Source of the DNA: Bacteroidales bacterium
GTDB lineage: Bacteria; Bacteroidota; Bacteroidia; Bacteroidales; JAGOPY01
Length of the DNA: 10,186 bases
NCBI GenBank assembly: GCA_023229505.1
Contig: JALNZD010000071.1
Span: 1 to 10,186, forward strand
Direction: 5' to 3'
The notes beneath the pieces are model-generated. The model saw nothing but the letters and a program-made list of their open reading frames with translations, was not told where the DNA came from and searched no databases. Shown piece after piece: positions 1 to 6,734 of this stretch (positions within the stretch are counted from its first letter, which is position 1; each line of letters begins with the position of its first letter). A program made the position numbers and the translations under genes.

Positions 1-139
1 TGAATATTTTTCTCTGAAGCTAAATTTTCATCGAAATCCAGACAGGCATTTTTCCAAAGTCATACTTTTACCGATAATTATTATTTTTTCAATTTATATT
101 AATGTCCCTTTTTAGAGGGGGCTCAACCTTAAAACTCTT
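1..139. other. Leader region upstream of rimP, no supported gene
   Basis: AT-rich sequence before rimP. One forward frame stays open from base 2 to a TAG at 113-115, but its 37-residue translation has no recognisable motif, so I do not call it a gene end. TACTTTTA at 63-70 matches the Bacteroidota -7 consensus TAnnTTTG except at the last base, but no TTTG lies at the right distance upstream, so it is only a weak promoter candidate. A small hairpin is possible at 106-119 (CCCTT / GAGGG around TTTA). The purine run after it is about 19 bases from the rimP start, too far to act as a Shine-Dalgarno site. Confidence 0.4.
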
Positions 140-586
140 ATGATTGTAAGTGAGATATCAAGGTTGGTAAATGAACACCTGGCAGGAACAGACAAGTTCC
201 TGGTTGAGGTTTTTATCAAACCGATCAACCGGATTTTCGTATTTATCGATGGAGACCACGGGGTGACTATTGCCGATTGCATTGAGCTGAGCCGGTTTAT
301 TGAATCACAGTTCGATCGTGAAAAGCAGGACTTTGAATTGAATGTGTCATCTTCAGGCGCTGATCAACCCATTCGCCAGCAGAGGCAATATGTTAATAAT
401 ATTGGCAGGTCGCTGCAGGTCAAACTGTCGGATGATAATACAATAACCGGGAAATTGGAAGCTATTGATGATAAAGGCATCACCCTGCTGACACCGGGGG
501 ATAAAAAGAAGAAAACAGCCCCTGAAACATTGAATCTTACTTTTGAAGAAATCAAAGAATCAAAAGTCGTTATATCGTTTAAATAA
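140..586 (+). CDS. rimP: Ribosome maturation factor RimP
   Basis: Cytoplasmic protein that binds the 30S subunit and is needed for its late maturation. The 148-residue product has the usual two-part layout: an alpha/beta N-terminal domain (about residues 1-78) and a small SH3-like C-terminal domain (about 82-148). The family signature between them, usually VSSPGxDRPL, appears as VSSSGADQPI at residues 69-78, followed by QYVNNIGR. The proline-to-serine change is mild and the rest of the frame is intact. It lies 31 bases before nusA on the same strand and heads the rimP-nusA-infB cluster found in most bacteria, which supports the call independently of the protein. The ATG at 140 is the first start in frame and gives the normal family length; no Shine-Dalgarno precedes it, as is usual in Bacteroidota. 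Confidence 0.95.
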   Translation: MIVSEISRLVNEHLAGTDKFLVEVFIKPINRIFVFIDGDHGVTIADCIELSRFIESQFDREKQDFELNVSSSGADQPIRQQRQYVNNIGRSLQVKLSDDNTITGKLEAIDDKGITLLTPGDKKKKTAPETLNLTFEEIKESKVVISFK

Positions 587-617
587 ATTGTTTAACTAAG
601 CTATAATTGAACCAGCT

Positions 618-1850
618 ATGGATCACATTAATCTGGTAGAAACCTTTTCGGAATTTAAAGAATTCAAAAACATTGATCGGGAAACTATGATGCGTATCCT
701 GGAAGATGTTTTCAAGCATATGCTCGAGAAAAGATTTGGCAGCAGCGATAATTTTAAAATTATTGTCAATATTGACCGGGGGGACCTTGAGATCTGGCGA
801 AACCGGACTATCGTGGATGATGGCGCAGTGGAAGATGAAAATACCCAGATCGCCCTTTCAGACGCAGTTAAAATCGAGCCTGACTTTGAGGTCGGGGAAG
901 ATGTATCTGAAGAATTGAAGCTCCTCGATTTCGCACGCCGTGAGATTCTGTCCATCCGGCAGAATCTAGTCGCCAAGATCATGGAGTATGAAAAAGACAG
1001 CATCTACCGCAAGTATATGGAGAAAGTCGGGGAGATCATCACAGGAGAGGTTTACCAGGTCTGGAAAAAAGAGATCCTGATACTGGATGATGAAGGTTAT
1101 GAGCTGAGCCTGCCGAAGCAGGAGCAGATCCCATCCGATTTCTACCGGAAGGGCGATACGATCCGTGCGGTGGTTGCCCGTGTCGAGATGAAGAACAACA
1201 CCCCTTCCATCGTCATTTCCAGAACTTCACCGGTTTTCCTGGAAAGGCTCTTTGAATCGGAGGTGCCGGAAATTTACGACGGGCTCATAACCATTAAAAA
1301 GATAGTGCGTGTTCCGGGGGAGAGGGCCAAAGTGGCGGTTGAATCGTATGACGACCGCATTGATCCGGTTGGTGCATGTGTCGGGATGAAAGGTTCCCGT
1401 ATCCATGGTATCGTCCGCGAACTGAAAAACGAGAATATCGACGTGATCAACTTCACCAATAATTCCACCCTTTTCATCCAGCGTGCCCTTAGCCCGGCTA
1501 AGATCAGCTCAATACACCTTGATGAACCCAACAAAAAGGCCGAAGTTTATATGAAGCCCGACCAGGTATCATTGGCTATTGGAAAAGGGGGATACAATAT
1601 TAAACTTGCCGGTAAACTGACGGGATACGAAATCGATGTATATCGCGAGGATATTGATTCAGAAGATGTTGATATTCAGGAATTTTCGGATGAAATCGAC
1701 CAGTGGATCATCGATGAGTTAAAAGCCATCGGGTGCGATACAGCAAAGAGCGTGCTCGAACTTGAAGTGAAAGAATTGGTAAAAAGGACCGACCTGGAGG
1801 AAGAGACGATCAAGGAGGTCATTCGCATCCTGAAAGCCGAATTCGAATAA
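618..1850 (+). CDS. nusA: Transcription termination/antitermination factor NusA
   Basis: NusA binds RNA polymerase and nascent RNA and modulates pausing, termination and antitermination. The 410-residue product shows the domains in order: N-terminal polymerase-binding domain (about 1-125), S1 RNA-binding domain (about 138-202), and two KH domains (about 225-345). The KH GxxG loops are visible as GMKG at 257-260 and GKGG at 322-325. Residues about 360-410 form one short helical helix-hairpin-helix-like segment. The long C-terminal acidic repeats of the roughly 495-residue E. coli protein are absent, which is normal for Bacteroidota NusA and not a truncation. The ATG at 618 starts the typical N-terminus; only 31 bases separate it from rimP, so the two are probably cotranscribed. 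Codon use is more GC-rich than at the right end of the window (33 G/C in the 60 bases at 1321-1380). Confidence 0.97.
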   Translation: MDHINLVETFSEFKEFKNIDRETMMRILEDVFKHMLEKRFGSSDNFKIIVNIDRGDLEIWRNRTIVDDGAVEDENTQIALSDAVKIEPDFEVGEDVSEELKLLDFARREILSIRQNLVAKIMEYEKDSIYRKYMEKVGEIITGEVYQVWKKEILILDDEGYELSLPKQEQIPSDFYRKGDTIRAVVARVEMKNNTPSIVISRTSPVFLERLFESEVPEIYDGLITIKKIVRVPGERAKVAVESYDDRIDPVGACVGMKGSRIHGIVRELKNENIDVINFTNNSTLFIQRALSPAKISSIHLDEPNKKAEVYMKPDQVSLAIGKGGYNIKLAGKLTGYEIDVYREDIDSEDVDIQEFSDEIDQWIIDELKAIGCDTAKSVLELEVKELVKRTDLEEETIKEVIRILKAEFE

Positions 1851-1856
1851 AAAAAG

Positions 1857-1864
1857 TATCTTTG
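1857..1864 (+). promoter_or_regulatory. Candidate -7 promoter element for infB
   Basis: TATCTTTG matches the Bacteroidota -7 consensus TAnnTTTG exactly and sits just after the nusA stop, 42 bases before the infB ATG. Transcription would start near 1870-1872, leaving a leader of about 35 bases. I see no TTTG at the expected -33 distance, so only half of the promoter is well matched. It suggests infB can be transcribed on its own as well as from the rimP promoter. Confidence 0.5.
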
Positions 1865-1906
1865 CACATTTTTACAGTAAAAGCAGTAAAAACAAATGGT
1901 TTTTTC

Positions 1907-4834
1907 ATGGCAGATGAGGTAAAACCGACCAGGCTGAATAAAGCCGCTACCGAACTTAATGTAGGGATTTCCACTATTGTGGAATTTCTGCATAAGAAAG
2001 GTATTGTGATCGAGGAAAATCCAAATACCAAGATCACACCGGAGATCTTTGCCATACTGGTTAAGGAATACCAATCAGATAAAGCCGCGAAAGATGAGGC
2101 CATGAAAATCGGTCTTTCTTTTATTAAACATGAAACCATTTCCCTCGAAGAAAAGGGTGTTAAATCCAGGACCACCGAACCTGAATCTGAACCTGAAGAT
2201 CTGATTATCAAGAGCTCAGCGGTAAATTTTGAAGGACCTGTAAGCCAGAAAGAGAAAAAACCGCCTGTTAAAGCGCCTGTTGAAGAAGCCAAAGCCAAAG
2301 AAAAAGCTCCGGTGATAACACCTGCTATAGAGGTTAAATCTGTTGATCAGGGCGAAAAAACCGCTGAAAGAATTTCAGGCAAGGCCGGCTCCAGGCCCGT
2401 TGAAAAAGTTCCCGCTGAAGAAACGAAGGCAGAATCATCGTTGAAGGTCCTGGGTAAAATTGACCTCGATAGTATAAATCAGAAAACCCGTCCAGCAAGA
2501 AAGACCAAAGAAGAGAAAAAGGCTGAATCCATTCAAAAGTCCGGTTCGAAAAAAGGCAAGAAGGAAAAGGTAGAAGAGCCTGTTATTGAGGAAGAAGAGA
2601 TACCTCCTGTGCTAATTGAACCGGAGGAAGAAGACTTGGAAGAGGAAGAACTTCCAGTCGTTAAGCAACCTGTCCGTGACGCCAATTTCCTCCCTACGCG
2701 TTTTGATAAACTGGATGGTCCTAAGATTTTTGGCAAGATAGATCTTCCTTCTGAGAAGAAGGCGGAAAAGAAACCTGTTGCTTCTTCGACTGATGACAAG
2801 CTTCAGTTAAAAAAGAAAAAACGTAGACGTATCAGGCAGGAGAAATTCCAGGAACCTGTTGTCACCCGTGACAGTAAGGAAAAGCCAAAATTCGGCCCGA
2901 AGAAAAAACAAGTATTTAAGCCGGAGCCCACGGAAGAAGAGATCCAGAAGCAGATTAAGGAAACCCTTGCCAGGCTTGCCCCGACAGGAAAATCTAAAGC
3001 ATCGAAATATAGGCGGCAGAAGCGCGAAAACATTCGTGAAGAGATCGAGATCGACCGGCAGAAAGCTGAAGAAGAAAAGAAGATACTAAAAGTCACCGAA
3101 TTTGTGACAGTAAATGAGATGGCCAACATGATGGATGTTCCGGTCATCGATATCATTTCAACATTTATGCAGCTTGGCATGTTTGTCGCCATTAACCAGC
3201 GGCTCAATGCGGAAAGCATTGTCCTTGTTGCCGAAGAATTCGGTTACAAAGTGGAGTTTGTAAGCGTGGGGGTCCTCGAAGCAATTGAACTCATGCAGGA
3301 AGAGGATTCAGCGGAAGACCTGGTTGAAAGACCGCCAATTGTCACTGTGATGGGACATGTCGACCATGGAAAGACCAAGCTGCTGGATTTCATCAGGAGC
3401 ACTAATGTCATCGCAGGTGAAGCCGGCGGGATAACCCAGCACATCGGGGCATATGAGATGCAACTTGAAAACGGCAAGAAGATCACCTTCCTTGATACGC
3501 CGGGCCACGAAGCATTTACTGCCATGCGTGCCCGGGGAGCATTGGTCACTGACGTGGCCATTATCGTCATCGCAGCTGATGATGATGTGATGCCCCAGAC
3601 TGTTGAAGCCATCAATCACGCGCAGGCTGCCAATGTTCCCCTGGTGTTTGCCATCAACAAGATCGACAAACCCACTGCTAATCCTGAAAAGATTAAGGAA
3701 CAACTGGCTAAAATGAATATCCTTGTAGAGGACTGGGGTGGAAAATTCCAGTCACAGGAAATATCAGCCAAGCAAGGTGTGAATGTTTACCAGTTGCTAG
3801 ACAAAGTCTTACTGGAAGCAGAAATGCTTGAACTGAAAGCGAATCCGGACCGGCTGGCATTAGGAACCGTCCTCGAATCTTCGCTTGACAAAGGCCGTGG
3901 TTATGTTGCCAAGGTCCTTATTCAAAACGGGACAATGAATATCGGTGACATGGTTCTTGCCGGGGCGCATTTTGGAAGGGTCAAGGCTATGTACAATGAG
4001 AGAAACCAGCGGGTCGATACAGCAGGTCCCTCCACGCCGGTATTGTTGCTCGGGCTCGACGGAGCCCCGCAGGCAGGCGATAAATTCAACGTGATGAAGG
4101 ATGACCGCGAAGCTAAAGCCATCGCCAACAAGCGGCTCCAATTGCAACGTGAACAGGGGATCCGTTCACAGAAACATATTACACTCGATGAGATCGGCCG
4201 CCGTATCGCCATTGGCGACTTCAAAGAACTCAACCTGATCGTTAAAGGTGATGTAGATGGCTCAGTCGAAGCCCTTTCTGATTCATTACTAAAGCTTTCC
4301 ACCAAGGAAGTGCAGGTAAATGTAATCCATAAATCGGTCGGAGCGGTGACTGAATCGGACGTACTGCTGGCATCCGCATCGAATGCCATCATTGTCGGGT
4401 TCCAGGTCCGTCCTTCACTGAGCGCCAGGAAGCTGGCTGAAAAAGAACAAATCGAAATCAGGTCATATTCCATTATTTACCAGGCCATCGAAGAGATCAA
4501 AGCAGCTATCGAAGGTATGCTTTCACCCGAAATTGAAGAGAAGATCACCTGCAATATCGAAATCCGTGAAACATTCAAGATTTCGAAAATCGGGACCGTT
4601 GCCGGCTGTTATGTCCTCGACGGTAAGATCAACAGAAATACCCGGATCAGGATTATCCGCAACGGTATCGTGGTTTATACCGGGAAACTGGGCTCGCTGA
4701 AAAGGTTTAAAGATGACGTTAAAGAAGTAGCGACAGGTTTTGAATGCGGATTGAATATCGACAATTTCAACGACATCAAAGAGGGTGATATCATTGAAGG
4801 GTTCGAAGAAGTAGAAATTAAAAGGAAACTTTAG
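1907..4834 (+). CDS. infB: Translation initiation factor IF-2
   Basis: GTPase that brings initiator fMet-tRNA to the 30S subunit and promotes subunit joining. The 975-residue product has a small IF2_N helical domain at 1-50 (MADEVKPTRLNKAATELNVG start), a long Lys/Glu-rich, probably disordered linker (about 75-395), a second IF2_N-like domain (about 398-455) and the GTPase domain from about 478. All GTPase motifs are present: GHVDHGKT (483-490), GGITQ (507-511), DTPGH (530-534) and NKID (584-587). The beta-barrel domain II and the C-terminal fMet-tRNA-binding region follow intact. It is longer than the 890-residue E. coli form because of the linker, as is common in Bacteroidota. An in-frame TTG at 1862 would add 15 residues, but it overlaps the -7 element and the added residues do not resemble IF-2, so the ATG at 1907 is preferred. 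Its stop overlaps that of convergent purA by four bases. Confidence 0.97.
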   Translation: MADEVKPTRLNKAATELNVGISTIVEFLHKKGIVIEENPNTKITPEIFAILVKEYQSDKAAKDEAMKIGLSFIKHETISLEEKGVKSRTTEPESEPEDLIIKSSAVNFEGPVSQKEKKPPVKAPVEEAKAKEKAPVITPAIEVKSVDQGEKTAERISGKAGSRPVEKVPAEETKAESSLKVLGKIDLDSINQKTRPARKTKEEKKAESIQKSGSKKGKKEKVEEPVIEEEEIPPVLIEPEEEDLEEEELPVVKQPVRDANFLPTRFDKLDGPKIFGKIDLPSEKKAEKKPVASSTDDKLQLKKKKRRRIRQEKFQEPVVTRDSKEKPKFGPKKKQVFKPEPTEEEIQKQIKETLARLAPTGKSKASKYRRQKRENIREEIEIDRQKAEEEKKILKVTEFVTVNEMANMMDVPVIDIISTFMQLGMFVAINQRLNAESIVLVAEEFGYKVEFVSVGVLEAIELMQEEDSAEDLVERPPIVTVMGHVDHGKTKLLDFIRSTNVIAGEAGGITQHIGAYEMQLENGKKITFLDTPGHEAFTAMRARGALVTDVAIIVIAADDDVMPQTVEAINHAQAANVPLVFAINKIDKPTANPEKIKEQLAKMNILVEDWGGKFQSQEISAKQGVNVYQLLDKVLLEAEMLELKANPDRLALGTVLESSLDKGRGYVAKVLIQNGTMNIGDMVLAGAHFGRVKAMYNERNQRVDTAGPSTPVLLLGLDGAPQAGDKFNVMKDDREAKAIANKRLQLQREQGIRSQKHITLDEIGRRIAIGDFKELNLIVKGDVDGSVEALSDSLLKLSTKEVQVNVIHKSVGAVTESDVLLASASNAIIVGFQVRPSLSARKLAEKEQIEIRSYSIIYQAIEEIKAAIEGMLSPEIEEKITCNIEIRETFKISKIGTVAGCYVLDGKINRNTRIRIIRNGIVVYTGKLGSLKRFKDDVKEVATGFECGLNIDNFNDIKEGDIIEGFEEVEIKRKL

Positions 4835-6120
4835 AAAAACAACGTTTCTTTCCGGTCCGGCCCGTAAGAAAGCCCTATCACAGGCACCCTGGCACTCTCC
4901 TCAATAAAGCTTACATAGTCCTTTAATGCAGCAGGCATAACATCTTTCCGCTTTAATGCATTCAAAGAAGTATTCCAGCCGGGCAGATCTTCATATGATA
5001 CAGCCAGCTCATCCTGTGCAAAGTCATAAGGGACCTGGTCCATTTGCTTTTCTCCTGCCCTGTATCCAGTTCCAACCTTAAGCCTGGCAAAATCATTCAG
5101 GACATCCGTTTTCATCATAAACAGCCGGGTTACACCATTGATCATGATGGCATACTTTAGCGACACCATGTCCAGCCAGCCGCAACGACGAGGCCTGCCG
5201 GTAGTGGATCCATATTCATGGCCCTGCTCACGCATTGTTTCACCGGCGTCACCTGATTGTTCTGTCGGAAACGGGCCACTGCCAACTCGGGTGCAATACG
5301 CTTTAAAAACTCCGATAACTTCGCCGATATTACCGGGATTGACCCCCAGACCGGTGCATACGCCCCCTATTGAGGTACTGGAAGAAGTCACATAAGGATA
5401 GGAACCGAAATCCACATCAAGCATGGTCCCTTGGGCACCTTCAGCGAGAACCCTTTTACCTTCCGCCAGGCACTGATGAATAAAATATTCGGCATCGATT
5501 AACTTAAGACTCCTCATAAAATCAACCGATTCCAACCACTTCTCTTCATAATCACCAAATGGAAGCCCGTCAATTTTGAATGAATCAGAATTAAACCCCA
5601 TAAAATCTATGAGTTTCAGGTGGTTGTCGCGCAAAGAAAGATAACCTGCCTTAAATCCTTTGTTTAAGATGTCGCCGACCCTGATCCCGTTCCGGGCAAT
5701 TTTATCGGTATAAGTGGGGCCGATGCCTTTCAGGGTAGAGCCGATTTTTGTAGCCCCTCTCAGTGTTTCATTAGAGGCATCAAGCAGCCGGTGTGTCGGC
5801 AAGATCAGGTGAGCCCTTTTAGAGATAACCAGTTTCGAAGTGGCTTCAATTCCATGATCGGCCAGGTTAATTATCTCTTTTCTGAAAATAAAAGGATCAA
5901 GGATAACCCCGTTGCCGACAAGATTTGTTTTATCAGGATAAAAAATACCCGAAGGGATAGTATGAAGGACAAATTTTTTCTTATTGAATTCGATAGTATG
6001 ACCTGCATTGGGCCCTCCCTGAAAACGGGCAACGATATCATAGCGGGGCGTCAGGACATCCACAATTTTTCCCTTGCCTTCGTCACCCCATTGAAGGCCA
6101 AGTATAACATCTACTTTCAT
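4831..6120 (-). CDS. purA: Adenylosuccinate synthetase
   Basis: Cytoplasmic enzyme of the AMP branch of purine synthesis: IMP + aspartate + GTP gives adenylosuccinate + GDP + phosphate. The 429 residues match the usual family length. The GTP-binding loop GDEGKGK is at 12-18, and the catalytic Asp13 and His41 fall at the same numbers as in E. coli. Also visible are the IMP-site segment KGIGPTYTDKIARNG (131-145), EGAQGTMLD (227-235), the loop STTGRPRRCGW (305-315) with its arginines, and the C-terminal GPDR (420-423). It starts 23 bases after the fur-family gene on the same strand with no promoter-like site in the gap, so it is probably cotranscribed with fur and perhaps relA. (p)ppGpp is known to inhibit PurA in other bacteria, which gives the neighbourhood biochemical sense. 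Confidence 0.97.
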   Translation of the reverse strand: MKVDVILGLQWGDEGKGKIVDVLTPRYDIVARFQGGPNAGHTIEFNKKKFVLHTIPSGIFYPDKTNLVGNGVILDPFIFRKEIINLADHGIEATSKLVISKRAHLILPTHRLLDASNETLRGATKIGSTLKGIGPTYTDKIARNGIRVGDILNKGFKAGYLSLRDNHLKLIDFMGFNSDSFKIDGLPFGDYEEKWLESVDFMRSLKLIDAEYFIHQCLAEGKRVLAEGAQGTMLDVDFGSYPYVTSSSTSIGGVCTGLGVNPGNIGEVIGVFKAYCTRVGSGPFPTEQSGDAGETMREQGHEYGSTTGRPRRCGWLDMVSLKYAIMINGVTRLFMMKTDVLNDFARLKVGTGYRAGEKQMDQVPYDFAQDELAVSYEDLPGWNTSLNALKRKDVMPAALKDYVSFIEESARVPVIGLSYGPDRKETLFF

Positions 6121-6143
6121 TTCTTTTGGTCTGGTAAGAAAAA

Positions 6144-6641
6144 CTAATTTGTCAGGGATGGTTCCTTTTGCTCATCAAGGCAGTATCCATAGAATGTCAG
6201 GGAATGGTGAGATACTTTTACTTTCAGCGTCTCTTCAACGAATTTCCTTATCTCTTCAACACGCGGATCAGCAAATTCCATCACTTTGCCCGTTTCAGTA
6301 TCAATAAAATGATCATGTTTTTTAAACTTGTATGATCGCTCGAACTGGGCACAGTTATTTCCAAACTGGTGCTTGGTAACCAGGCTGCAGTCCAGCAGCA
6401 ACTCTATCGTATTATACAATGTGGCGCGGCTGACCCTGTATTTGTTATTCTTCATGCGGATATAAAGGGTCTCAATATCGAAATGCCCGTCGGTGTTATA
6501 GATCTCCTTGAGTATAGTAAATCTCTCAGGCGTCTTCCGATGTCCCCTCTGTTCCAGGTAATCAGTGAAGATTTTCTTGACCGCTTCAAATGAGTCACTT
6601 TGTTCTCTTTCTTTCATCACATCATTATACAAAAGCAGCAT
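6144..6641 (-). CDS. Fur/PerR-family metalloregulator
   Basis: DNA-binding repressor of the Fur superfamily, which senses metal, peroxide or haem in its various subfamilies. The 165-residue product has a winged helix (about 18-100; GHRKTPERFTIL at 33-44 and YRVSRATLYNTIELL at 68-82) and a C-terminal dimerisation/metal domain with HDH at 109-111, Glu122 and HH at 145-146, equivalent to sensor-site ligands. The structural zinc cysteines usually found just after HDH are missing: the stretch reads HFIDTETGKV, and near the C-terminus only one cysteine (154) is left. The subfamily (Fur, PerR or other) cannot be settled from sequence alone. The longest start is given; Met9 at 6617 (MKEREQ) is at least as likely, because residues 1-8 do not look like part of the family. 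It lies between relA and purA. Confidence 0.88.
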   Translation of the reverse strand: MLLLYNDVMKEREQSDSFEAVKKIFTDYLEQRGHRKTPERFTILKEIYNTDGHFDIETLYIRMKNNKYRVSRATLYNTIELLLDCSLVTKHQFGNNCAQFERSYKFKKHDHFIDTETGKVMEFADPRVEEIRKFVEETLKVKVSHHSLTFYGYCLDEQKEPSLTN

Positions 6642-6679
6642 AAAAGTAGAAAAAATTATCTATTCAAATCTGGTATAAA

Positions 6680-6697
6680 TAAAAATAATTATTTTTA
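6680..6697. promoter_or_regulatory. 18-bp perfect palindrome upstream of the fur-family gene, candidate operator
   Basis: TAAAAATAATTATTTTTA is a perfect inverted repeat with no central loop. It lies 38 bases before the longest fur-family start and directly after the candidate -7 element at 6699-6706, so it would cover the predicted transcription start. Fur-family repressors often repress their own genes through AT-rich palindromes of similar size, for example the PerR box with its ATAAT-N-ATTAT core. The half-site spacing here differs from the PerR box, and the region is AT-rich enough for a palindrome to arise by chance. Confidence 0.35.
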
Positions 6698-6698
6698 A

Positions 6699-6706
6699 CA
6701 AAATTA
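6699..6706 (-). promoter_or_regulatory. Candidate -7 element for the fur-family gene
   Basis: Read on the - strand this is TAATTTTG, an exact match to TAnnTTTG. It lies in the 93-bp gap between the relA stop and the fur-family start, and would give a leader of roughly 50 bases to the start at 6641. The only -33 candidate at a fitting distance is TTTT (6728-6731, spacer 21), so the match is partial. If real, fur-purA can be expressed separately from relA. Confidence 0.35.
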
Positions 6707-6734
6707 AAGTCAGGAAAATTTAATTATAAAAGGC

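Noticed and set aside
2..115. Open forward frame before rimP as the 3' end of an upstream gene
   Set aside because: Only 37 residues, hydrophobic and AT-driven, with no recognisable motif; two frames are open here by chance.
106..119. Intrinsic terminator before rimP
   Set aside because: The stem is only five pairs with one G-T pair and no T-run follows it.
602..609. TATAATTG as a promoter for nusA
   Set aside because: One mismatch in the -7 element, no TTTG at a fitting distance, and only nine bases before the ATG; nusA is better explained as cotranscribed with rimP.
1862..1906. TTG start extending IF-2 by 15 residues
   Set aside because: The added residues do not match IF-2 N-termini, and the TTG lies inside the -7 promoter element.
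2533..2799. Serine-rich reverse-strand open frames opposite infB, and similar shadows opposite nusA and relA
   Set aside because: They mirror the codon bias of the Lys/Glu-rich forward gene and show no family motif.
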